From Ditibartonella apis (GTDB lineage Bacteria > Pseudomonadota > Alphaproteobacteria > Rhizobiales > Rhizobiaceae), in assembly GCF_001952075.1 (NCBI RefSeq), contig NZ_LXYU01000001.1:434001-498000 (forward strand): a DNA stretch of 64,000 nucleotides, written 5' to 3'. Each line of letters begins with the position of its first letter. Positions within the stretch are counted from its first letter, which is position 1. This document shows positions 1 through 8,284 of the stretch, piece after piece. The position numbers and the translations under genes were made by a program. The notes under the pieces are model-generated. The model searched no databases and was not told the DNA's origin. It saw only the letters and a list, made by a program, of their open reading frames with translations.

Positions 1-10
1 AAAAACACGA

Positions 11-314
11 TGGTGTCCGCGGTGGGATTCGAACCCACGACCCCAGGATTCATACCACTTCGACTTTCATCGCCGGTCAAAAAATTTTCGACCGTTTGTG
101 GTCTGGACTGTCCCTTCACCATCGGCAAAAACCATAAGGTGCTGCCCGTCCAGTCTCTACACCTTCCCTTTGTGAGGGCTTGGCTCGGGATTGGCAATGG
201 CCTGAGCCATAAAGCGTTCCCCGACTTTGAGCAGATCCGCTTCAAAAGTTTCCTTGAGAGGCGCCCAATTTTATTTCAGGAATCCTGTGCTCTATCCTGC
301 TGAGCTACGCAGAC
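11..314 (-). tRNA. tRNA-Arg(CCU), split by a group I intron
   Basis: Read on the minus strand, bases 314-278 give the 5' half: acceptor arm GTCTGCG, a D-arm with the usual TAGCTCAGC start, and anticodon stem CAGGA. Then come TT and the anticodon CCT at 280-278. The 3' half resumes at 50 with AA, TCCTG (pairs with CAGGA), a GTGGG/CCCAC T-arm with TTCGAAT loop, CGCGGAC (pairs with GTCTGCG, one G-U) and a genome-encoded ACCA ending at 11. All four cloverleaf arms close only if 277-51 is removed. Introns at this place in tRNA-Arg(CCU) are known from Agrobacterium. The anticodon identity is read directly from the sequence. Confidence 0.93.
51..277 (-). ncRNA. Self-splicing group I intron in the tRNA anticodon loop
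   Basis: A 227-nt insertion lies between anticodon position 36 and position 37. The base before it is U (of CCU) and its last base (51) is G, as group I splicing requires. Reading the minus strand it has the conserved core: GTGTAGAGACTGGACGG (R side, about 159-143) and ACAGTCCAGACC (S side, about 111-100). P7 pairs GACTG (155-151) with CAGTC (110-106). Layout and size resemble the small tRNA introns of Agrobacterium tRNA-Arg(CCU) and Azoarcus tRNA-Ile (subgroup IC3, from memory). It carries no endonuclease gene. The open frame across it on the plus strand is a shadow. Confidence 0.9.
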
Positions 315-358
315 TTCATCGTAGTTGAAGCATTAAACAATATAGCCGCCACGATCAA

Positions 359-1474
359 TCATTTTTCGCCAAGTTTCTGTTTAAGAAACGTCAACACTTT
401 TTCCGGCGGCACATTTTTTGCAATGAATGACAGGCCCAATCCGCGTGTGAGAATAAAAGTCAGGCTGCCATGCTCGACTTTCTTGTCTTGCGAGATAATT
501 TTCATCAATGTTTCGGCATCGGGTACGCCACCCGGCACATCCTGCAAAGCCACAGGAAGACCAACACTATTCAAATGGGTTTCAACACGCGTTGCAACAT
601 CGGCCGGACAAAGTCCCAGAAAGTTTGAAAACTGGTGTGCGAGAACCATGCCGATCGACACGCCCTCCCCATGCACAAGCCGGTTCGAATCATAATTTGT
701 GACTGTTTCGAGTGCATGGCCGAAAGTGTGCCCCAAATTCAATAGAGCACGCTCACCTGTCTCACGTTCATCATGAGCAACCACATCGGCTTTGGAACGA
801 CAGGAACGGGCTATTGCCTCAACCCGTTCATGCCCGCCAAGAAAAATTTGCTTCCAGTTTTTTTCTAACCATTCAAAAAAGTCGGGCTGATTGATCAATC
901 CGTATTTGGCTACCTCGGCATAGCCGGCTCTGAATTCACGTTCGGGAAGCGTATCAAGAATTTCTGTGTCGGCAATCACCAGTTTTGGTTGATAAAACAC
1001 TCCAATCAGATTTTTCCCCTGTCGGGTATCAATGCCGGTCTTTCCCCCGACCGACGAATCAACCTGCGCAAGGAGCGACGTAGGAATCTGGATAAGATTC
1101 ATGCCTCGACGAACTATTCCGGCTGCAAATCCCGCGAGATCGCCAACCACACCACCGCCAAATGCAATGACAAAATCGCCACGTTCCATTCTGTTATCAA
1201 GAATGTTACTTGTCACAGCTTCCAAAGTTTCAAAACACTTCGATTTTTCGCCAGCCTTGACAACAATTGGAACCACATCAATGCCACTATCGCGCAAACT
1301 TTGTGTCAGCATACCGAGGTGCAATGCCGCAACATTTTCATCAGTTACGACAACGACACGTTTTCCCGGAAAACGTCGTGCAATTTCTTTGCCTGCCGAA
1401 ACAACCAGACCGGAGCCTATCAGAATATCATAACTGCGTTTGCCCAATGTGACTTCGACTGTCTGATTTTGCAT
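359..1474 (-). CDS. aroB: 3-dehydroquinate synthase
   Basis: Second step of the shikimate pathway: NAD-dependent cyclisation of DAHP to 3-dehydroquinate, in the cytoplasm. The 371-residue length is typical. Visible motifs: the glycine-rich [11 protein letters not shown] stretch around residues 105-115, [11 protein letters not shown] around 140, and zinc-ligand regions [17 protein letters not shown] and [10 protein letters not shown]. It starts 14 bases after the end of aroK on the same strand, so the two are one operon catalysing neighbouring steps; aroE lies separately at 34 kb. The 163-residue open frame opposite it is a shadow. Confidence 0.97.
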   Translation of the reverse strand: MQNQTVEVTLGKRSYDILIGSGLVVSAGKEIARRFPGKRVVVVTDENVAALHLGMLTQSLRDSGIDVVPIVVKAGEKSKCFETLEAVTSNILDNRMERGDFVIAFGGGVVGDLAGFAAGIVRRGMNLIQIPTSLLAQVDSSVGGKTGIDTRQGKNLIGVFYQPKLVIADTEILDTLPEREFRAGYAEVAKYGLINQPDFFEWLEKNWKQIFLGGHERVEAIARSCRSKADVVAHDERETGERALLNLGHTFGHALETVTNYDSNRLVHGEGVSIGMVLAHQFSNFLGLCPADVATRVETHLNSVGLPVALQDVPGGVPDAETLMKIISQDKKVEHGSLTFILTRGLGLSFIAKNVPPEKVLTFLKQKLGEK

Positions 1475-1488
1475 TTTTAAGCTGTCCT

Positions 1489-2088
1489 TTATTGTTGTTT
1501 TCCGGGTTTTGAAAGATAGCCGTCGACAGAACGCACAACAGAGCGTGCCACCACGTCGCGACGCGTTTTCCGGCTGCTTACCCGAATATCTGCCAAAGCA
1601 TAGACCGGATAACGATCGGCCATAAGTTTTTCCATAAAGGCACGTGGATCAGGCCTTTGCAATAACGGCCGATTCTGGCGATGGGAAACCCGCTCCATCA
1701 ATACATCAAGCTCGGCGTGAAGCCAGATAGAAATGCCCTTTTCGGCAATTGCTTTACGCGTTTCCTCGTTCATATAGGCGCCACCGCCCGTGGCAAGCAC
1801 CATCGGGCCGTCTTTCAACAAGCGCAAAATAACCCGTCGTTCAAGGTCACGAAAAGCCGGTTCACCATAAGATTCGAATAATTCCGGTATCGTCATACGA
1901 GCCGCTTGCTCGATCTCGTAATCTGCATCATGAAAGGGAAGTTCCAACATCGTGGCAACGCGTTTGCCGATTGTAGATTTGCCTGCCCCCATAAGACCGA
2001 CAAGAACAAGCGAACGCCCGTCCAGATGCGAGATCAGACGATGCGCAGTTTTTGCCATGGGGCCATTTTTTGAAAATCTGCTTTTCAT
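1489..2088 (-). CDS. aroK: Shikimate kinase
   Basis: Phosphorylates shikimate with ATP (fifth shikimate-pathway step). 199 residues. Walker [10 protein letters not shown] lies at about residues 32-40, followed by the shikimate-binding DADYEIEQ, the LATGGGAYM segment and the lid RQNRPLL. The first methionine gives a roughly 25-residue leader before the P-loop, common in Rhizobiales; a second ATG at codon 11 (MAKTAH) is also possible. It is the first gene of an aroK-aroB operon and diverges from the membrane-protein/xerD pair, leaving about 100 bases for both promoters. Confidence 0.96.
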   Translation of the reverse strand: MKSRFSKNGPMAKTAHRLISHLDGRSLVLVGLMGAGKSTIGKRVATMLELPFHDADYEIEQAARMTIPELFESYGEPAFRDLERRVILRLLKDGPMVLATGGGAYMNEETRKAIAEKGISIWLHAELDVLMERVSHRQNRPLLQRPDPRAFMEKLMADRYPVYALADIRVSSRKTRRDVVARSVVRSVDGYLSKPGKQQ

Positions 2089-2192
2089 GGTTTCGTTTCG
2101 ACATTTATCGCAGAATAAGTCAATCCCTGTTAATCTTTATAAGGCATGATAGTCTTTAAAACTTTTTCAATTTTGGATAATTTTCTGCTGCT

Positions 2193-2618
2193 ATGCCGAC
2201 TCTTACCCGTTTATTGCTTGCCTTGATCGTTTTGGTTGTGCTGGTTTACAGTGCAATGGTCACACTCGTCTATCTCGTTAAACCGGTTACAACCGATATC
2301 ACGATCGAAATCCAGCCGGAAAATCTGCATCTGCGTGACCGGTCTGCTACTTTGGAAAATGCGACCCCGCAACAACCGGCAAATGGTGAATCAAGCGAAA
2401 CAAAAACACCTGCCGGTCAATCACCCGCCATGAATGACCGGAAAGTTGATCAGCTGAACACATCAATGCCTGTAAAAAATAACCCTGATTTAAAAGAATC
2501 CGATAAATCCGGAGATGAGCAGTCAGCCGTTAGACAAGAAGACAATAAAACAAAAAGTTCTGCCACTTACTCGCCTTCAAAAACCTCGCCTTCGAAAACA
2601 AAGAAGGATGACAAATGA
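2193..2618 (+). CDS. Small single-pass membrane protein of unknown function, coupled to xerD
   Basis: 141 residues. One strongly hydrophobic segment at about residues 5-28 (leucine and valine rich) is followed by a polar tail rich in Ser, Thr, Lys, Asn and Pro, ending in a TSPSKTKK-type run. The tail looks disordered and has no motif I recognise. Its stop overlaps the xerD start (ATGA), so it is probably translationally coupled to xerD. I recall small unknown genes between aroK and xerD in related Rhizobiales but cannot name a family. It is likely an inner-membrane protein with a disordered tail; the function is unknown. Confidence 0.75.
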   Translation: MPTLTRLLLALIVLVVLVYSAMVTLVYLVKPVTTDITIEIQPENLHLRDRSATLENATPQQPANGESSETKTPAGQSPAMNDRKVDQLNTSMPVKNNPDLKESDKSGDEQSAVRQEDNKTKSSATYSPSKTSPSKTKKDDK

Positions 2619-3553
2619 ATCTTGCGGCAACAATTGACAATTTCCTTGAAATGATGAGTGCCGAACGTGGCGCTTCAAAAAATACTCTTGAAGCCTATCG
2701 ACGTGATCTCTTTTGGGCGAATGAACAACTCGCCGCTTTCAAAACAAACCTGCTTGAAACAGGCAGAGATCAACTTGTTAAAATTTTGGCATCCATGCAA
2801 AATGACGGCTTTGCAGCAACTTCACAAGCAAGGCGTTTGTCGACTATACGCCAGTTTTTCCAATTCCTTTATGCAGAAGGTCTCCGTGATGACGACCCTT
2901 CGGGTAATATCGACACCCCGAAAAAACGGGCGAATTTGCCAAAGATTATCAGCGAGAAACAGGTTGATAAGCTGCTTGATCTTGCTGAAACATATGCCAA
3001 ACGTGCAGATGCATCACCGGCTGAACATAAAAGAGCGATGCGTCTTCACACCATTGTTGAACTGCTTTATGCCACAGGTTTACGCATTAGCGAGCTTGTA
3101 AGTTTGTCTGCCCGTGTTGTTCGTGGCGGACCGGAATTTTTACTGGTGCGTGGCAAAGGCGCAAAAGAAAGAATAGTTCCGCTTTCCGAAAAAGCCGGAC
3201 AAGCAGTCAAGGAATGGTTGGAACTACGTGACAAAACGTCCGACAGTAATAGCCCTTATCTTTTCCCTGCCCATGCCGGTCAGGGCTATATCGCCCGACA
3301 GCTTGTTGCGCGCGAATTGAAAGCTCTTGCTGTTGAAGCCGGAATCAGCGCCCATAACATTTCGCCGCACGTTATAAGACACGCTTTTGCCAGCCACTTG
3401 TTGCAACATGGTGCAGATTTACGCGTTGTACAACAATTGCTCGGCCATTCCGATATATCAACAACACAAATCTATACCCATGTTCTTGAAGAAAAGCTGC
3501 AAAGTCTCGTAAATGAGCATCATCCGCTTGCCGAGCGGTCTCATGCAGAGTAA
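2615..3553 (+). CDS. xerD: Site-specific tyrosine recombinase XerD
   Basis: Partner of XerC; resolves chromosome dimers at dif during division. 312 residues. The N-terminal SAM-like core-binding domain covers about 1-100 (RGASKNTLEAYRRDL). The catalytic domain has the first Arg in ATGLRISEL (about 160), HVIRHAFASHLL (His-x-x-Arg), LGHSDISTTQIY and the nucleophilic Tyr in IYTHV near residue 290. The full Arg-His-Arg-Tyr set is present. The start overlaps the upstream small membrane gene by four bases. XerC versus XerD is judged from overall similarity and from the aroK/accA neighbours. Confidence 0.93.
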   Translation: MNLAATIDNFLEMMSAERGASKNTLEAYRRDLFWANEQLAAFKTNLLETGRDQLVKILASMQNDGFAATSQARRLSTIRQFFQFLYAEGLRDDDPSGNIDTPKKRANLPKIISEKQVDKLLDLAETYAKRADASPAEHKRAMRLHTIVELLYATGLRISELVSLSARVVRGGPEFLLVRGKGAKERIVPLSEKAGQAVKEWLELRDKTSDSNSPYLFPAHAGQGYIARQLVARELKALAVEAGISAHNISPHVIRHAFASHLLQHGADLRVVQQLLGHSDISTTQIYTHVLEEKLQSLVNEHHPLAERSHAE

Positions 3554-3652
3554 AGAAAAAAGTTATGTGCTTTGTAAGAAACCGTAAAAGCTTGCAATAA
3601 ACTTGAAAATGGTACGATAAAAAGCCGAAGAGTACGACAAAAGTTGGAGCCT

Positions 3653-4615
3653 ATGTACAATTACCTTGATTTCGAAAAGCCGGTTGCCGATCTGGAAGGG
3701 CAAATCTTCGAACTGAAAAAAATTGCCCAGGAAAAGGGCAGTGTTGACATGGGCGACGAAATCCCGCGTCTGGAAGAGCGCGCGCAAACAGCCTTGCGCG
3801 ATCTTTATAAAAAACTGACACCTTGGCAAAAAGCCCAGGTTGCACGCCATCCTGACAGGCCACATTTCCTTGATTATTCAGCCGAACTTTTTACCGACGT
3901 GACACCGCTAGCCGGTGACCGCAAATATGGCGAAGATGAAGCAATCCAGGCAGGCTTTGCCCGTTTTAACGGTCAGGCAATTGCCTATCTCGGTCAGGAA
4001 AAGGGTTACGACACCCAATCGCGCTTGCGCTATAATTTCGGTTCGGCCCGCCCCGAGGGATACCGCAAAGCCGTACGTATTATGGAATTGGCCGACCGCT
4101 TTTCGCTTCCCGTTATCACGCTTGTCGATACTGCTGGTGCCTATCCCGGGGTAAGTGCTGAAGAACGTGGGCAAGCCGAAGCCATTGCCCAGTCAACGGC
4201 AGAAACCTTGCGTCTGAAAGTACCGGTTGTCTCGGTCATTATCGGCGAAGGTGGTTCGGGTGGCGCTATAGCCATTGCTGCTGCCAATAAGGTTTATATG
4301 CTTGAACACGCCATCTATTCGGTTATTTCTCCTGAAGGAGCCGCCTCGATTTTGTGGCGCGATGCTACCCGCGCAAAAGATGCCGCAACGGCTATGCATA
4401 TTACTGCACAGGATCTTTATAAGCTGAAGATCATTGACGGTATTATTCCCGAACCGCTCGGTGGCGCCCATCGCAATAAAAAAGAAGCGATTGATGCAAC
4501 CGGCCAGGTGATCGAAGCGGCCTTAAAAGGTATGGCCGGAAAAGATGGTGATACCTTGAAAAGAGAACGCTGGGATAAATATCTCGAAATCGGGCGTTCA
4601 CTGTCGCAAAAATAG
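3653..4615 (+). CDS. accA: Acetyl-CoA carboxylase, carboxyltransferase alpha subunit
   Basis: With AccD forms the carboxyltransferase half of acetyl-CoA carboxylase, making malonyl-CoA for fatty-acid synthesis. 320 residues from the ATG at 3653; an in-frame TTG at 3644 would add three residues. I prefer ATG because relatives begin MYNYLDFEKPVADLE, although the GGAG at 3646-3649 is only three bases upstream. Visible: the DTAGAYPG loop and the GEGGSGGA oxyanion/CoA-binding loop, both crotonase-fold hallmarks. It stands alone, about 100 bases after xerD, with a long noncoding stretch downstream. Confidence 0.96.
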   Translation: MYNYLDFEKPVADLEGQIFELKKIAQEKGSVDMGDEIPRLEERAQTALRDLYKKLTPWQKAQVARHPDRPHFLDYSAELFTDVTPLAGDRKYGEDEAIQAGFARFNGQAIAYLGQEKGYDTQSRLRYNFGSARPEGYRKAVRIMELADRFSLPVITLVDTAGAYPGVSAEERGQAEAIAQSTAETLRLKVPVVSVIIGEGGSGGAIAIAAANKVYMLEHAIYSVISPEGAASILWRDATRAKDAATAMHITAQDLYKLKIIDGIIPEPLGGAHRNKKEAIDATGQVIEAALKGMAGKDGDTLKRERWDKYLEIGRSLSQK

Positions 4616-5258
4616 CGATCAGAAATTTGTAAACTTTGCTCTATTAATGGCGATAGAAAAACAAACATTGCGATCATTGCAATGATGTTCATGTAAAAAT
4701 CTATGTTTCACGTGAAAACATGGATTTTTATATTTTCATTTTCCAATATTCGAAACCCTGTTTCCATAAGCTCGGAAAAGCCGACCGATAATTTTGAAAT
4801 TTTGGCGATGAATATTCACTGCTATCCATCTTCATCGTCTGTCCAAGTTTAAAAGCCTCAAACTCCGAACCGCTTGCGATTTTGACGGTTCATGTCCGAT
4901 AGATAAATAAAAATCTGATGGCACCTCTTCAAACGGGAAAAAGTCATAGCCCTACTCAACTCTCCACAATCCTTAGATAATCACGCCAAATTTATAAGCC
5001 CAAGAATATTTCTCGACACACGCAATTCATTAGGACAACAAACAGAATGGCAAAACGGAAATCATATTTGTTGTTTTTAAAGAGAGATGTAGCTTTTGCC
5101 AAAAGGTGCGTTTTCGACCCATGGAATTAACGAGGCGAGAGACGAAAGAAAGTCACAGCCTTTCGCTATTCCTATTCAGATTCGAGATTGGAATTTGGTG
5201 ATTTTCCTTAATAAATCACGCAATTTTCTCGCCGACTCATTTTCATTGAATTGTCTTT
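4616..5258. other. 643-base intergenic region after accA
   Basis: No open frame of credible length or codon use is seen. It is AT-rich and lies between two convergent genes (accA plus, L,D-transpeptidase-like minus). The only recognisable element is the parS-like palindrome at 4704-4719, listed separately. No clear intrinsic terminator is visible. Confidence 0.6.
4704..4719. promoter_or_regulatory. parS-like site, distal from parAB
   Basis: TGTTTCACGTGAAAAC matches 14 of 16 positions of the common bacterial parS consensus TGTTTCACGTGAAACA, with a perfect 12-base core TTTCACGTGAAA. It lies in the accA downstream gap, about 32 kb from the proposed oriC and 39 kb from parA. An extra A breaks the symmetry of the right arm, so ParB binding may be weak. 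Confidence 0.5.
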
Positions 5259-5858
5259 TTATCGAGTGACAAGTGCGGGTTGCGACCTTGTAATAGACCC
5301 TAGGGTTATCAATTTGGTTTCGCGTGAAATAAAGGGTAAAATCCGTTCCATTGTACGTCTGGAAACGGCAATACAGCCTTCAGTCGGCGAAAAATCCGGC
5401 CGTGCAAGATGAAAAAAAATAGCACTGCCGCAGTTTTGAATCCTGCGACGGATATTCCAATCCGGTATCAATACGATGTCGTAAAGGCCATCACGGCGAC
5501 ACAGCCTTTCAGCACTATTTTTGTAAGGTAGTCTCACTGGACGATTATAATTTGTGTCCCATGACTGATCACACCAACCATCAGATGGTTTAACATGGTG
5601 GAGCTTCAGCAAATGATGTGGTAAGTTAGGAAAGTTATTTTTTTTAAACCCTCCGAGAATCGGCATGACAGCAATGGGTGTTGCACCGTCTCCTTCCCTT
5701 TTTCGGGTGGTCAAACCGTTTCTACCCAACGCGCAGGGGAAACGATATTGACCGATTGCCAATATCCCTTGCGTTGTGACACCGCATTTCTTGCGCACAA
5801 AAATAAACGGAACAATTTTTGGTGTTTTTAACGGATTTCTGATTAAAGGCACTTGCAT
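5259..5858 (-). CDS. L,D-transpeptidase family (YkuD-fold) protein
   Basis: 199 residues from the ATG at 5858; an earlier in-frame start would run into the divergent regulator gene. The C-terminal half has the YkuD signature: His150, then FSPTEGCIAVSRR with catalytic Cys162. Classical L,D-transpeptidases have Ser/Thr-His-Gly-Cys and a following Arg; here it reads Thr-Glu-Gly-Cys-Ile-Ala, a variant I associate with the COG3786-type subgroup. No clear signal peptide is visible, unusual for a peptidoglycan enzyme, so location and activity are uncertain. It is transcribed away from the CenR-like gene, with 73 bases between starts. Confidence 0.82.
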   Translation of the reverse strand: MQVPLIRNPLKTPKIVPFIFVRKKCGVTTQGILAIGQYRFPCALGRNGLTTRKREGDGATPIAVMPILGGFKKNNFPNLPHHLLKLHHVKPSDGWCDQSWDTNYNRPVRLPYKNSAERLCRRDGLYDIVLIPDWNIRRRIQNCGSAIFFHLARPDFSPTEGCIAVSRRTMERILPFISRETKLITLGSITRSQPALVTR

Positions 5859-5931
5859 GATGTTCAGTTTTTCGTGATTGTGACTGCAATTATTACATAA
5901 CGCTTGATAGCGTTTTTTATAAGGACAGAAA

Positions 5932-6615
5932 ATGACCGATCGCACCCTTTTGATTGTAGATGATGACGAGGATCTGCGCTCTATTCTGGTAGAGCAACTA
6001 CAAATGCACGAAGAATTCAACGTTCTTCAGGAAAGTACGGCTGCAAAAGGTCTTGAAACCGCAAGAAACGGGAATGTCGACCTTATTATTATGGATATCG
6101 GTCTGCCTGATCTTGATGGGCGCGAAGCTGTAAAGAAATTGCGTCAGGAAGGATTCCGCGCACCTATTATTATGCTTACAGGCCATGATACCGATTCGGA
6201 TACAATTCTCGGTCTTGAAGCCGGAGCCAACGACTACGTAACGAAGCCGTTCCGATTTGCTGTTCTTCTTGCCCGTATTCGTGCCCAATTGCGTCAACAC
6301 GAGCAAAGTGAAGATGCAACGTTCCAGGTGGGGCCTTACACGTTCAAACCCGGGCAGAAATTGCTAATAGATGATAAAGGAAGCAAAATCCGCCTGACCG
6401 AGAAAGAAGCGGCTATTATTAAATTTCTATATCGCGCAGGCGATAGTGTTGTCAGCCGTGATACGCTTCTGGAAGAAGTGTGGGGCTATAATTCGGGTGT
6501 AACAACGCACACGCTTGAAACCCATGTTTATCGCCTCCGCCAAAAAATTGAAAAAGATCCTGCCAATGCGCAGATATTGATAACTGATAGTGGCGGATAT
6601 AGATTGAATCCTTGA
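5932..6615 (+). CDS. cenR: OmpR-family response regulator, probably CenR
   Basis: 227 residues. Receiver domain 1-120: acidic pocket DDDED at 10-14, phospho-acceptor Asp55 (LIIMDIGLPD), Thr83 and Lys105 (DYVTKPF). The winged-helix DNA-binding domain (about 130-227) ends with THTLETHVYRLRQKIEKDP. The linker RQHEQSEDA and the C-terminal domain resemble, from memory, the essential alphaproteobacterial envelope regulator CenR of the CenK-CenR system; no kinase gene is adjacent. The divergent L,D-transpeptidase-like gene and the downstream cyclic-nucleotide-binding gene suit an envelope role. The OmpR family is certain; the CenR name is likely. Confidence 0.85.
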   Translation: MTDRTLLIVDDDEDLRSILVEQLQMHEEFNVLQESTAAKGLETARNGNVDLIIMDIGLPDLDGREAVKKLRQEGFRAPIIMLTGHDTDSDTILGLEAGANDYVTKPFRFAVLLARIRAQLRQHEQSEDATFQVGPYTFKPGQKLLIDDKGSKIRLTEKEAAIIKFLYRAGDSVVSRDTLLEEVWGYNSGVTTHTLETHVYRLRQKIEKDPANAQILITDSGGYRLNP

Positions 6616-6681
6616 GTTTTAAGCGAATCCGGATTGACCTGATTTGCGAAAACAGATGCGGATGAAACCTTAAAAATGAAT

Positions 6682-6701
6682 TGTCCTTTCGGATAAGGAC
6701 A
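6682..6701 (+). other. Hairpin in the leader of the cyclic-nucleotide-binding gene
   Basis: TGTCCTT (6682-6688) and AAGGACA (6695-6701) form a perfect seven-base stem with a six-base loop. It lies 24 bases before the TTG start at 6726. There is no T-run, so it is not a standard terminator. It could modulate read-through or translation, or be an operator. Confidence 0.35.
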
Positions 6702-6725
6702 GTTCGATAAAACAGGGAGTTTTCG

Positions 6726-7178
6726 TTGGCTATAACCGACGACATTGCTTTGCTGAAGAAATTCGATTTTTTCAGTAAGATGACAACAGAACAGCTGCGT
6801 TTGTTGATTTTTGGTGCCGAGCGCAAAGAATTTGCGGCTGGCGAAATAATCTTCAAAGAAGGAGATCCCGCTGAAAGCGCTTATGTAGTGCTATCGGGAA
6901 CAGTCAACCTCTACCGGCAAAATCATCCCGACCAGCCGATTGATATCGTCAATAAAAATGCACTTCTCAACGAGCTTGCTTTAATTACTGAAGTCAGTCG
7001 TCCATTTACAGCCATTGTGCAAACCCATTCGACTGCATTGAAAATCGATCGGTCTGTCTTTTTGCGTTTGATAAACGAGTTTCCTGAAATAACACAGAAT
7101 ATTTATGACTATGTAAGCGAACGTATTCGTGAACTTGCAAGCAATATCAATCATTTGCAAGATGTCCAGCAGGATTGA
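6726..7178 (+). CDS. Cyclic-nucleotide-binding domain protein without DNA-binding domain
   Basis: 150 residues from a TTG start, with AGGGAG seven bases upstream. The protein is essentially one cNMP-binding (CAP-type) beta-barrel: FFSKMTTEQLRLL, EFAAGEIIFKEGDPAESAYVVLSGTVNLY, then an FGELA-like segment reading LLNELALI and a C-terminal helix. The helix-turn-helix of Crp/Fnr regulators is absent, so it should act through protein contacts or as a ligand sensor. It follows the CenR-like gene by 110 bases on the same strand and may be cotranscribed. The normal phosphate-binding Arg is not obvious, so the ligand is unknown. Confidence 0.82.
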   Translation: MAITDDIALLKKFDFFSKMTTEQLRLLIFGAERKEFAAGEIIFKEGDPAESAYVVLSGTVNLYRQNHPDQPIDIVNKNALLNELALITEVSRPFTAIVQTHSTALKIDRSVFLRLINEFPEITQNIYDYVSERIRELASNINHLQDVQQD

Positions 7179-7485
7179 AGCGGTTTTTTCAATACCCCTT
7201 GGCGCCTCGAAATCGATAAAATTATGAATCCGCTGAAAGCAGTTTCTCAAAGAGATTGATTGTGCAGTGAAGTTTTAACACGTCTTCCTTGGCACATTCC
7301 TCGGCATGGTCGAAATACCGATCGGTAAACAAACCTCATAACCAAAATTTTTAATAAAATACCGGCCGTTTACAAAGAAAATAGCAAAGGTGCGACTTTC
7401 AAAACTTGGCTGCTACCAAGCCAGAACTTGCGCCATCAAAGTTTCGATACCCGATTGGCACCGTTTTTCTTGAACGATTGACGTT
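7179..7485. other. 307-base gap between convergent genes
   Basis: Lies between the cNMP-binding protein gene (plus) and the methyltransferase gene (minus). I see no open frame worth calling and no convincing terminator. A short palindrome ACCGATCGGT occurs near 7317. Confidence 0.5.
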
Positions 7486-8250
7486 TCAATGCTGGTTGTT
7501 CCTGACTATATCCGCAGGTTGAAACGATTTACGATTGGTGATTTGTGGAGATAATGCCGGTATAAACACACGACGGGATTGGCGACGATGTATCAGCAAC
7601 CCTTGGAACAGGCGTTTTTGTGCTTCGCAAATAATAATGCCGCCAAAATAAGGGAAAAAGTTGCGCGCCAAAGGTTCATAGATTGCAGAAAAACCGCGTG
7701 CCAGTGCGCCACCGGATGGTGAAAAATAGAGTGCCTCACCGATATTGACCACGCTGAAATTGGTTTCATGCAATAACTGTAATAATTGTTGGCGACTATA
7801 AGGTTGGCCACTGCCAAAAGGCGTGTGGTCGTTGCGCGCCCAAAGACCGCGGCGATTGGGTATGACAATGAGAATCCGGCCATTCGGTGCCAGAACACGC
7901 CACATCTCGCTCAACATTTCACGCGCGTTTTCAGCAAATTCCAGAGAATGGATAAGAATAATCCTGTCGACTGCCGAATCCGGTAATGGCAAATCCTCTT
8001 CAAATACCAATGCTGTGGCAACTTTGTCTGCCGAAGGCCATACGCAGGCTCCCTGATGGGCCGGCATGAAAGCAAAGCATCTTTCAGCGCGGCCGCGTAA
8101 ATATTCCAGATAGGGGGTTACATAGCCAAGCCCCAATACGCGTTCGCCCGCAACGTCAATAGTCTTGAAGTTGAGCTTGTTTGTAATGGTTGAAAAAACT
8201 TTTTCACCAAGTGGTGTTTGATAGAAGGATCTGAATGTCAGTATATCCAA
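7486..8250 (-). CDS. Class I SAM-dependent methyltransferase, substrate unknown
   Basis: 254 residues, TTG start at 8250 supported by AAGGA six bases upstream. The methyltransf_11-type pattern is visible: VLGLGYVTPYLEYLR (degenerate motif I, about 40-55), LPLPDSAVDRIILIHSLEFAEN (motif II, about 90-110) and MLSEMWRVLAPNGRILIVIPNR (motif III). Motif I lacks the classic GxGxG, so cofactor binding may be altered. C-terminal residues about 225-254 are basic and polar. In Rhizobiales such a gene often sits beside gloB; here gloB is at 46.8 kb. The substrate cannot be told. Confidence 0.85.
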   Translation of the reverse strand: MDILTFRSFYQTPLGEKVFSTITNKLNFKTIDVAGERVLGLGYVTPYLEYLRGRAERCFAFMPAHQGACVWPSADKVATALVFEEDLPLPDSAVDRIILIHSLEFAENAREMLSEMWRVLAPNGRILIVIPNRRGLWARNDHTPFGSGQPYSRQQLLQLLHETNFSVVNIGEALYFSPSGGALARGFSAIYEPLARNFFPYFGGIIICEAQKRLFQGLLIHRRQSRRVFIPALSPQITNRKSFQPADIVRNNQH

Positions 8251-8284
8251 ATAAGGTCCTTACTCCGCTTATTGTATGGTCCAC

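Noticed and set aside
10..303. 97-codon open frame at the left end
   Set aside because: It crosses the split tRNA and the group I intron on the opposite strand; no protein signature or ribosome site.
989..1480. 163-codon open frame antisense to aroB
   Set aside because: Shadow of the aroB reading frame; composition unlike the other proteins and no ribosome site.
5316..5331. GGTTTCGCGTGAAATA as a further parS site
   Set aside because: Only 13 of 16 positions match, the central CACGTG is broken, and it lies inside a coding sequence.
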